DNA of 64,000 nt. Source: Pigmentiphaga litoralis. GTDB taxonomy: Bacteria; Pseudomonadota; Gammaproteobacteria; Burkholderiales; Burkholderiaceae_B. Of the stretch, positions 9,201 through 21,200 are shown one piece after another. A model generated the notes under the pieces. The model made no database searches. It was not told the DNA's origin and saw only the letters and a program-made list of their open reading frames with translations. The stretch is from NCBI RefSeq assembly GCF_013408655.1, contig NZ_JACCBP010000003.1, positions 186,001 to 250,000 on the forward strand, written 5' to 3'. The translations under genes and the position numbers were made by a program. Every line of letters begins with the position of its first letter. Position 1 is the first letter of the stretch.

Positions 9201-12200
9201 GCACGGCCTGTCGATCGATACCGGCCCCGGCGCCGTCACCTTCGACATGGCCGGTTCGAAAGGCGCGCTGCTGCAAGCCAGCGGCGCCCTGGAAGTCGAT
9301 GTGTTTGGCTTCTTCCATGTCGATGGCGCCTTCGCCATCCAGAAAAGTTCGCAAGTCGTCACGCTGGCCGACGCCAGCAACGTCACGGTCGACCTGCTGA
9401 CCCTCGGCGCCAGCAACGTCAACGCCTTTGCCGGCATGAACGGCGGCACCACCAGCGCCGTCGGCCTGAGCCTGACCGGCGTCGAGTTCGGCCTGGCCCT
9501 GGCCAGCCAGCAGATGGCCACCGGCAGCACCACCCCGGCCCGCACCTGGACCACCCTGCAAGCCTCCGCCCAGGGCGCCACGTTTGCCGGCATCACCGAC
9601 CTGACCCTGAGCGCCGGCGCGCTGAACGTCGCAATCAACCTGGCCTCCGCCGCCAACGACGACGTCATCGACTATTCGCAGGGCAAGACCGCGCTGTCGG
9701 TCGTGACCGGCACGGGCTCGACGCTGGACCTGTCGCTGGACGGCGGCAAGGGTGAACTGATCCAGGCCAGCGGCAATCTGCAGCTGGACGTGTTTGGCTT
9801 CTTCAAGGTCGATGGCGCGTTCGCCATTGAAAAGAGCAGCAAGACGGTCACGCTGTCGGACAACACGACCGTTGACGTCAACCTGCTTGCCATTGGTGCG
9901 AGCAACGTCTCGGCCTTTGCTGGTTTGAACGGCGGCACAAGCAGCGCCATGGGCCTGAACCTGACGGGTGTCGAGTTCGGTCTGGCGTTGATGAGCCAGA
10001 AGATGGCGGTAGGTTCGACGACGCCTGCGCGTACGTGGACGTCGCTGCAAGCGGCAGCGACCGGTGTGACGGCGGTGGGTTTGAGTGACCTGAGTCTGTC
10101 GGCCGATACGCTGACGGTGTCGGTGAACCAGGCGAGTGCGGCGAATGATGCCGTGGTGGATTACGCGGCGGGCAAGACGTCGCTGGCGATCGCGACCGGT
10201 CCTGCCGTGACCGACACCTTGGCGCTGTCGATGGAAGGCGTGAAGGGTGAGTTGATTCAAGCTGCAGGCAATCTGCACCTGGATGTGTTTGGATTCTTCA
10301 AGGTCGATGGCGGGTTTGCCATCGAGAAGAGCAGCAAGACGGTCACGTTGAGCGACAACACGACCGTTGACGTCAACCTGTTGACCATTGGTGCGAGCAA
10401 CGTCTCCGCTTTCGCCGGCCTGAACGGTGGTACGACCAGCGCCTTGGGCGTGAACCTGACGGGTGTTGAATTCGGCTTGGCTCTGATGAGCCAGAAGATG
10501 GCCACTGGCTCGACGACGCCTGCGCGTACGTGGACCTCGCTCCAGGCGCATGCAGACAGCGCAGCGTTTATTGGTGTTGATGATCTGACGATCTCCGCCG
10601 ACTCGCTGGATGTCACGATTAACCAGGCTTCGAAGTTGAACGACGCCGTTGTCGACTATTCGGTTGGCAAGACCGACCTGACTGTCACGACCGGCCCGTT
10701 GAATACCCTTGCATTGTCGATGGAAGGCAGCAAGGGCGAGTTGATTCAAGCTGCAGGCAATCTGCACCTGGATGTGTTTGGATTCTTCAAGGTCGATGGC
10801 GGTTTCGCCATCGAGAAGAGCAGCAAGACGGTCACGTTGAGCGACAACAGCTCCGTTGAAGTCAACCTGCTCACCATTGGTGCCAGCAACGTCTCCGCCT
10901 TTGCCGGACTGAACGGCGGCACCAGCGACGCAATGGGTTTGAACCTGACCGGCGTCGAATTCGGCCTGGCCCTGATGAGCCAGAAAATGGCCGTCGGCAG
11001 CACGACGCCCGCACGCACGTGGACCTCGCTGCAAGCGGCAGCGGCCGGTGTTACCGCGGTGGGCACGGGCGATCTGAACCTGTCGGCCGACACGCTGACC
11101 GTGTCGGTCAACCAGGCCGGTACCTTGAATGATGCGGTGGTGGATTACGCCGCGGGCAAGACCGAACTGGTGATCGCCACCGGTCCGGCCGTGACGGACA
11201 CCCTGGCGTTGTCGATGGAAGGCAACAAGGGCGAGTTGATTCAAGCTGCAGGCAACCTGCACCTGGATGTGTTTGGTTTCTTCAAGGTCGATGGTGGATT
11301 TGCCATCGAGAAGAGCAGCAAGACGGTCACGTTGAGCGACAACAGCTCCGTTGAAGTCAACCTGCTGACCATCGGCGCGAGCAACGTCTCGGCCTTTGCG
11401 GGTCTGAACGGCGGCACCACCAGCGCCTTGGGCGTGAACCTGACTGGCGTTGAATTCGGCCTGGCTTTGATGAGCCAGAAGATGGCCACCGGCTCGACGA
11501 CACCTGCTCGTACCTGGACCTCGCTGCAAGCGCATGCAGACAGCGCGGCGTTTATTGGTGTTGATGATCTGACGATCTCCGCTGATTCGCTCGACGTCAC
11601 GATCAACCAGGCTTCGAAAGTCAACGACGCCGTTGTCGACTACTCGGTCGGCAAGACCACGCTGGCCATCGCAACCGGTCCGGCCCAGACCGACACCCTC
11701 GCGCTTTCGATGGAAGGCGCAAAGGGTGAGTTGATTCAAGCTGCAGGCAACCTGCACCTGGATGTATTTGGATTCTTTAAAGTCGATGGCGGGTTTGCCA
11801 TCGAGAAGAGCACGAAGACTGTCGCGTTGAGCGACAACAGCTCCGTCGAAGTCAACCTGCTCACGATTGGTGCAAGCAACGTCTCGGCCTTCGCTGGTCT
11901 GAACGGCGGCACCACCAGCGCCCTGGGCGTGAACCTGACTGGCGTTGAATTCGGCCTGGCTCTGATGAGCCAAAAGATGGCCGCCGGCAGCACCACGCCT
12001 GCTCGAACCTGGACCTCGCTGCAAGCGCATGCAGACAGCGCAGCGTTTATTGGTGTTGATGATCTGACGATCTCCGCTGATTCGCTCGACGTCACGATCA
12101 ACCAGGCTTCGAAGTTGAACGACGCGGTCGTTGATTATTCAGTCGGCAAGACCACGCTGGCCATCGCAACCGGTCCGGCCCAGACCGACACCCTCGCGCT

Positions 12201-15200
12201 TTCGATGGAAGGCGCAAAGGGTGAGTTGATTCAAGCTGCAGGCAACCTGCACCTGGATGTATTTGGATTCTTTAAAGTCGATGGCGGGTTTGCCATCGAG
12301 AAGAGCACGAAGACTGTCACTTTGAGCGATGCCAGCTCCGTTGAAGTCAACCTGCTCACCATCGGCGCCAGCAATGTCAGCGCCTTCGCCGGCCTGAACG
12401 GCGGCACTCCCAGCGCCTTGGGCGTGAACCTGACCGGCGTTGAATTTGGCCTGGCTCTGATGAGCCAGAAGATGGCCACCGGCTCGACGACACCTGCCCG
12501 CAATTGGACCTCGCTGCAAGCGCATGCAGACAGCGCAAGCTTCATCGGCGTCGATGATCTGACGATCTCCGCTGACTCGCTTGACGTCACGATCAACCAA
12601 GCCAGCAAACTGAACGACGCGGTCGTTGATTATTCAGTCGGCAAGACCACGCTGGCTATCGCAACAGGTCCGGCCCAGACCGACACCCTCGCACTGTCGA
12701 TGGAAGGCGCAAAGGGCGAACTGATCCAAGCCGCAGGCAACCTGCACCTCGACGTGTTTGGTTTCTTCAAGGTCGATGGCGGCTTCGCCATCGAGAAGAG
12801 CAGCAAGACGGTCACGTTGAGCGACAACAGCTCCGTTGAAGTCAATCTGCTGACCATCGGCGCGAGCAACGTCTCGGCCTTTGCTGGCCTTAACGGCGGC
12901 ACGACCAACGCTCTTGGCGTGAACCTGACCGGTGTGGAATTTGGCCTGGCTCTGATGAGCCAGAAGATGGCCACCGGCTCGACGACGCCCGCCCGCACTT
13001 GGACTTCGCTGCAAGCCCACGCAGACAGCGCAAGCTTTATCGGCGTTGATGATCTGACGATCTCCGCCGACTCGCTTGACGTCACGATCAACCAAGCCAG
13101 CAAACTGAACGACGCGGTCGTTGATTATTCAGTCGGCAAGACCACCCTGTCTATCGCAACAGGTCCGGCCCAGACCGACACCCTCGCTCTGTCGATGGAC
13201 GGCGCAAAGGGTGAACTGATCCAAGCCGCAGGCAACCTGCACCTCGACGTATTTGGATTCTTCAAAGTCGATGGCGGGTTTGCCATTGAGAAGAGCAGCA
13301 AGACTGTCACGTTGAGCGACAACAGCTCCGTTGAAGTCAACCTGCTCACGATTGGTGCAAGCAATGTCTCGGCCTTTGCTGGCCTGAACGGCGGCACGAC
13401 CAGCGCCTTGGGCGTGAACCTGACTGGCGTTGAATTCGGCTTGGCTCTGATGAGCCAAAAGATGGCCACTGGCAGCACGACTCCCGCCCGCACCTGGACA
13501 TCACTGCAAGCCCACGCAGACAGCGCAGCGTTTATCGGCGTTGATGATCTGACGATCTCCGCTGATTCGCTCGACGTCACGATTAACCAGGCCAGCAAAC
13601 TGAACGACGCTGTCGTCGACTATTCCGTCGGCAAGACCGACCTCGTCGTCACGACCGGTCCGTCCAACACCCTGGCCCTGTCCATGAACGGCGCAAAGGG
13701 CGAACTGATCCAGGCCGCCGGCAACCTGCACCTCGACGTGTTTGGTTTCTTCAAAGTCGATGGCGGTTTCGCCATCGAGAAGAGCAGCAAGACGGTCACG
13801 CTGTCGGACAGCACCACCGTCGACGTCAACCTGCTCACCATCGGCGCAAGCAACGTCTCGGCCTTTGCCGGCCTGAACGGCGGCACGACCGACGCGATCG
13901 GCCTGAACCTGACGGGCGTCGAATTCGGCCTGGCCTTGATGAGCCAGAAAATGGCCGTCGGCAGCACCACCCCCGCACGTACCTGGACCACCCTCGAAGC
14001 CTCCGCCGCGGGCGTGACGGCCGTGGGTACGGGCGACCTGAGCCTGTCGGCCGACACGCTGACCGTCTCGGTCAACCAGGCCAGCAAGCTGAATGACGCC
14101 GTGGTCGACTATGCGGCAGGCAAGACCCAACTGGTCATCGCGACCGGTCCTGCCGTTACCGATACGCTGGCGCTCAGCATCGACGGCATCAAGGGTGAAT
14201 TGATCCAGGCGTCGGGCAACCTGCACCTGGACGTCTTCGGCTTCTTCAAGGTCGATGGCGGCTTCGCCATCGAGAAGAGCAGCAAGACCGTCACGCTGTC
14301 GGACAGCACCACCGTCGACGTCAACCTGCTGACCATCGGCGCGAGCAACGTCAGCGCCTTCGCCGGCCTGAACGGCGGCACCACCAGCGCCCTGGGCGTG
14401 AATCTGACCGGTGTGGAGTTCGGCCTGGCGATGATGAGCCAGAAGATGGCCACCGGCAGCACCACACCTGCCCGCACCTGGACATCACTGCAAGCCCACG
14501 CAGACAGCGCAAGCTTCATCGGCGTCGATGATCTGACAATCGCCGCCGACTCGCTCGACGTGTCGATCAACCAGGCCAGCAAACTGAACGACGCTGTCGT
14601 CGACTATTCCGTCGGCAAGACCGACCTGGTCGTCACGACCGGTCCGTCCAACACCCTGGCCCTGTCCATGAACGGCGCCAAGGGCGAACTGATCCAGGCC
14701 GCAGGCAACCTGCACCTGGACGTCTTCGGCTTCTTTAAGGTCGATGGCGGCTTCGCGATCGAGAAGAGCAGCAAGACGGTCACCCTGTCGGACAGCACCA
14801 CCGTCGACGTCAACCTGCTCACCATCGGCGCGAGCAACGTCAGCGCCTTTGCCGGCCTGAACGCCGGCAAGACTGACGCCATGGGTCTGCAACTGACCGG
14901 CGTGGAATTCGGCCTGGCCATGATGAGCCAGAAGATGGCCACGGGCAGCACGACGCCCGCGCGCAGCTGGACGTCGCTGCAGGCGGCGGCAAGCAGCGTC
15001 ACCGTGGTGGGCCTGGGTGAACTGGAACTGACCGCCGATACCCTGACGGTGTCGGTCAACCAGGCAAGCACGCTGAACGATGCCGTGGTCGATTATTCGG
15101 CCGGCAAGACCAACCTGGTCGTGACGACCGGAACGGCAGACACGCTGGCTATGACCCTGGACGGCGCCAAGGGCGAGATGATCCAGGCGGCCGGCCACCT

Positions 15201-18200
15201 GACGATGGACGTCTACGGCTTCTTCCAGGTCGACGGCAACTTCGCGATCGAAAAGAGCAGCTCGGCAGTCACGCTGGCCGACAAGACGGTTGTCGACGTC
15301 AACATGTTGACGATTGGCGCCAATGACGTGTCGGCCTTCGCCGGCCTCAATGGCGGCACGGCCGGCGCGATCGGCCTGCAACTGACCGACGTGGATTTCG
15401 GTCTGGCCCTGATGACCCAGAAGTCGGCCACCGCAACGCCCACGGGCCGCAGCTGGACCACGCTGCAGGCCACTGCAGGCGATGTGCGTTTCGTCGGCCT
15501 GGGCAGTGACCTGACCGTCAGCGCCGACACCTTGTCGGTGGTGGTGAACCAGGCAGGCAAGATTGGCGACACGGTCGTCGATTACTCGGCAGGCGCCACG
15601 TCTCTGAACGTCGTGACCGGCCCGACCTCGGAAATCGCGCTGGCCGCCAACGGCGCTAAGGGCGAACTGATCCAGGCCACCGGCAACCTGGACCTGGACG
15701 TGTATGGCTTCTTCCAGGTGGCGGGTGAATTCGCCATCGAATCCAGCACCAGGACAGTCACGCTGTCGGACAAGAGCACGGTCAACGTCGACCTGCTGAC
15801 GATCGGCGCGAGCCACGTGGACGCCTTTGCCGGCCTGAACGGCGGCACCGCCAACCGCATGGGCGTGGCACTGGGCGACGTCGAATTCGGCCTGGCGCTG
15901 ATGAGCGAGCAGCTTCCGCTGAACAGCCCGGCCGCCGCGCGCAACTGGACCAGCCTGCAAGCCACGGCCGGCAGCGCCGCGATCGTGGGAGCCGGTGACC
16001 TGGTCATGCGCGCGTCCGACATCTCGGTGTCGATCAACCAGACCAGCGTGCTCAATGGCGCGGTGGTCGATTACGCCGCGGGCGCGACCGACCTGGAAAT
16101 CGCGACCGGCATTACCGACACCCTCCAGCTGGACATGCTGGGCACGTCGGGCAAGCAGCTGCAGGCCGCCGCCCATGTGGTGGTCGATCTGTACGGTTTT
16201 GTGAGCGTGGAAGGCGACTTCGCCATCCAGACACGCACCGCCAATGTGACCCTGGCCGATCTGGCCTCGACCCCCAACGTGAACGAGGCCGCCAACCCGG
16301 TGGCCGTGGACCTGCTGACGCTGGGCGCCAGCAACGTGCATGCCTTCGCCGGCCTGAACGGCGGCACGGCTGACGCCCTTGGCCTGGAATTGAGTGGCGC
16401 CAATTTTGCGATCGCCCTGATGACGAGCCAGGCTGACGCGACGCAGAAGTGGACGTCGGTCAAGGCCGATGCCGCGGGCGTCGAATTCGTCGGGATCAGC
16501 GCCATCACGATGGCTGCGACCGATATCGATGTCGTGATGAACCGCGCCGGCGTGGCCGGTCAGCCGGTCGTCGACTTTGCCGCTTCCAACCTCGAAGTCA
16601 CCGTCGGCACGAACGGCGAAAAGGTGATCTTCGATATCGACGGCGCGCGTGGCCAGACCACCGCCGTCAAGATCGGGCGCGCGACGCTCGCCATTTCCGA
16701 TTACGTATACGTCAGCGGCGGCTTCTACTTCGAACAGACCGCCAATGTCCTGGTCGATGTCGTGACCGGCCTGTCCAGCAACGACGCCTTGCTGCCGGCT
16801 TCGGTGCGCACGGGCCTGGCGCGCGTGGACGGAGTCAGCGCCGACAACAGCCGCATTGACGACCTGGCCGTCTCGGCCCTGGTGCTGAGCGCCACCGACG
16901 TGGAAATCTTTGCCGGGCTGGGCCCGTACTTTGTCGATGCCAACGGCAACGGCATCCGCGACGTGGGCGAAGTCAAGAACGCCGATGCGTTCGGTGTGCT
17001 GCTCGAAGACATCGACCTGGGTCTGGTCATGTTCGATTCGACGCTGGCCGCCGATCCGCTGTCCATCATCCCGAAATTCTTCGCCTTGCAGGTCAAGTGG
17101 GCGCACCCCGTCGACATCGACCTTGGCGGCATCTTCAAATTCGACGTCAATGGCCTGACCATCGACGTCAACCAGGGCAGCAGCTGGGGCGGCCTGGCCG
17201 CCAACGGTTCGCCCTTTGTCGACTTTGCCAGCAGCTTCGCGGGCGGCTATGCGGTTCCGACTGGCAACGGCGGCAGCATCCTGCTGGACTACGACCGCTC
17301 CAAGATCGCGGTCAGCCTGGAACATGCGCTGCTTAACGTGGGCGACTTCTTCCAGATCGAAGGCAGCTTTGCCTTCGAACGCAGCACGATGCAGGTCGAT
17401 GTGGACACGGGCCTGGGCAGCACCCTGCCGCTGGGCGCCGCCGCACTGGCGACTGACCTGGCCCGCTTCAAGACGCTCGGCATCCTGAGCAACGACAACG
17501 CGCACTTCAATGACCTGAAGGTCGACACGCTCACCATCGGCGCCAGCAACGTCACGATCACGGTGGGCGATCCGTCGTCGCCGCTGTTCGCGATCCGCGA
17601 TATCGACGTCGCGTTTGCCACGATGCGCGCCAGCAAGACCATCGACACCAACGGCGTCATTCCGTTGATGTACGCGATGAAGGCCTACTGGCCCGCGCCG
17701 CTGGACCTGGACTGGGGCTTCATGAAGCTCCAGGTGCAGGACCTGGAACTGCAACTGAACAAGGGCTCGCAATGGCGTGGCCTGACCGTGGCCCCGACCG
17801 TCGACTTCGTGTCGAGCTTCGGCGCCGACGGCCTGCAGGTGGCCACGGGCGGCACGCCGATTTCGCTCAACTACGAGCATTCCACGTTTGGCGTGGAAGT
17901 TGGCCGCGCGCTGATCAGCATCGGCGACTTCTTCTATGTCGAAGGCGGTTTCTCGATCGCCAAGGGCACCAGTGTCGCGGTCGACATCAAGACCGGTTTT
18001 GGCAATACGGACCTGGCTGCCGTCAGTGCACTGAGCAAGTTCAACAAACTGCCAGGCACCTACGCCACGATCAACGACTATTCGATGAGCATGATCACGC
18101 TCGGCCTGTCCGACGTGAAGCTGTTCGTGGGCGCAGGCCCGTATTTCGTTGACGCCAACAACGATGGCGTGATCGACGCCGAACGCAACCCCGACGCCGT

Positions 18201-21200
18201 CGGCCTGGTGGTCGAAAACCTCGACCTGGGTCTGGCGATGTTTACCGATCCGACCAACAAGATCGGCCGCATGTGGGCCCTGTCGGCCACCGCTGACCAG
18301 ATCGCCTTTACCGGCCTGGACTTCCTGACGCTGGAGGCACTGGGCGCCAAGGTGCAAGCCAACCAGGGCACGGTCTGGGCCGGCACCACGGTCCGTCCGT
18401 ATGTGGACTTCGTCTCCACCTTCGGCGCCGGCGGCCTGTCGGTCGCCACCGGCAATGATCCGGTCACGCTGGCGTACACCGCCAGCTACATCGGTGTGGA
18501 CGTGGCTCGCGCCACGATTTCCATCGAAAAGTTTGTCCACATCCAGGGCGCCTTCAGCTTCGAGAAGGGCCGCCGCGAAAAATTCGATATCGACACCGGC
18601 CTGTCGATCGGCAACCTGGAAATGGCGCCGACGCTGGCGCAGCTGGCCGCCACGGGCAAGCTGTCGTCGGACGGCACGCGGATGGATGACGTCGAACTCG
18701 AGCTGATGACCATCGGCATGAACGATGTCGACGTGTTCGTCGGCTACGGCACGCCTGACTTCAATTCCAGCACCCCGATCCGCGACCAGGACGGCGTGTT
18801 CGGCCTGGCGATCAGCGACATCGACCTGGCCCTGGCGATCATGACGCCGACCGGCTCGCTCGCCAAGGTGCTGCCCAAGTTCATGGCCATGAAGGGATCG
18901 GCTTCCGAATTCCTGGTGGCCGGCGGCGCCGACATCTTCGAACTGTCCAGCGGCACCATCGACGTGCAGATGAACTGGAGCGCCGGCTGGAAGGGCGCGC
19001 CGACCCTGCATGCATCGGTCGACTTCGCGACCAGCATGCCGGGTGGCCTGCAGATCACCACCGGTGGCACGACCACGGCGCTCGACTTCGGTCCGGGCGC
19101 GTTCGTGCAGGCCGAAGTGCATGACGTGCTGCTGTCGGTGTCGGAGTTCGTCCACTTTTCGGGCGACTTCGCCTTCCGCATGGGCACCGAGACCAACCTG
19201 ACGGTCAAGGGTCCGCTGGGCACCAGCTTTACCGGCGTGCGCGCCAACGCCATCGAGTTCGGCGCCAACAACGTGCAGGCCTTCGTGGGCATCAACGGTC
19301 CGTACCGCGAAGATACCAACGGCGACGGCGCGATCGACGCGCTCGACCCGATCAATGATGAAGCCATGGGGCTGGTGATTGACGACTTCGATCTCGGGAT
19401 GACCATCCTGACGACGCAGTTCGACGCCCTCCATCCGCTGATCCCGGCCAACACCAAGTTCGTCGGCCTGAAGGGCCATGGCGAGCAGGTCGGCTTCGTG
19501 GGGTTCGGCACCGATTTCATCCAGTTCTCGCTGCAGGACGTCAACGTCGGCATCAACTCCAGCAGCCGCGCCGGCCTGATCGCCGACTTCACCAATGGCG
19601 GCACCACCGCCGGCTACACCATCGCCACGGGCGGCGACCCGATCGTTCTGGGCTTCGACAACGCGGTCATGGAAGCGTCGGTGGCCAAGGCGACCGCATC
19701 GGTGGCCGGCATCCTGTCGCTGCAGGGCGGCTTTACCTTCCAGAAACGCACGATCGACAACGTGACGTTCGAACTGCCGGGCGCGTCGATCAAGACGTCG
19801 GCCGAGGCGCTGATCGTGGCGGGCAAGGACATCTACGCCTTTGCCGGCATCAACGGCCCGTACCGCGAAGACACCAACGGCGACGGCAAGATCGATCTGA
19901 ACGACACCGCCAACGATGACGCCATCGGCCTGGCGATCGACGACCTTGACTTCGCCCTGGCCATGATGGCCCCGTCGGTGGCCCCGGGCACCACCTTGCC
20001 CGGCAAATTCTTCGGCCTGACCGCCTCGGCGGCAATGGCCGGCCTGGTCGGCACCGACCCGTTCCTGACGCTCAATGCCACCGACCTGAAGTTCGACTTC
20101 AACGGCGCGATCCTCGGCAATCTGCCGATCCCGGGCGCCTATGTCGACTTCAGCAAGATGGACGGCGGCGGTCTGGACATCCCGATTGGCAGCGCGGGCG
20201 ATGCCATGCGCATCGACTTCGATTCGAATTCGCTGCGTATCGGCATGGATGCGCACCTGGGCATCTTCGACCTGATCGAGATCGATGCCGCCTTCGATTT
20301 CTCGTTCGAACTGCCCGCCGTGGGCGGCCTGTTCCCGTCGATCAGCCTGTCGGGCATCGGCGACATGCTGCCGACGCTGTCCCCCGACTTCTCGTTCCTG
20401 AAGGGCGCGCTCGACTTCGTCAAGAACCTGGACCTGTCGATCGGCTTCGATCCCAACCTGGGCCTGACCCTGTTCGGATCGCTGGACCTGCCTGACCTCT
20501 CGCTCAATCTGGGCGATTTCGTGCATCTGCGCGGCGACTTCCAGCTGAACATCGGCGAAAGCTTTACCGGGTCGATGTACACCGGCCTGCCAAAAGAAAT
20601 TTCGCTGCTGACGTCGCTGCTGGGCGACCAGACGTCGACCATCCTGGACATGCTGACCAAGGTCGGCGGCCTGTCGTCCGATTACTCGCATCTGAGCGGC
20701 GTCAGCTTCAAGGGCCTGAGCTTCGGCGCCAAGGATGTGTACGCCTTCGTGGGCGTGGGCACGCCCGACTACGAACCGATTACCGGCCAGCCCGGCAAAC
20801 TCAATATCGTCAATGCCGACGAGCTGTTCGGCTTTGGCGTGGAAGGGGTCGATGTCGGCCTGTCGATGTTCAAGGCGCAACTGCCGGACTTCTTCAAGGC
20901 CAAGGACTTCTTCTCGTTCTACGCGCATGCCGATGCGGTCCGCACCTACGGCATGGGCGACGTGCTCAAGATCCAGGCCACCGATGTCACCATCGAGCTG
21001 AACAGCGGCGGTGAACTGTTCGGCGGCCTGATGCGGTCGACGGCCGACTTCTCGGAAAGCTTCAAGGCCGACCCGGCCACCGGCCGTCCGGCCGGCTTCG
21101 AGGTCAAGACAGGCGGGACGCCGGTCTACCTCGACATGAAAGGCACCAACCTGATGGGCGTGGATATCGGCCATGCCGAAATCCAGGTCTCGGAATTCCT

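Noticed and set aside
8794..16639. CRISPR array or insertion-sequence cluster
   Set aside because: The direct repeats are about 490 bp, contiguous, in frame and translated. There are no short repeats with unique spacers and no transposase.
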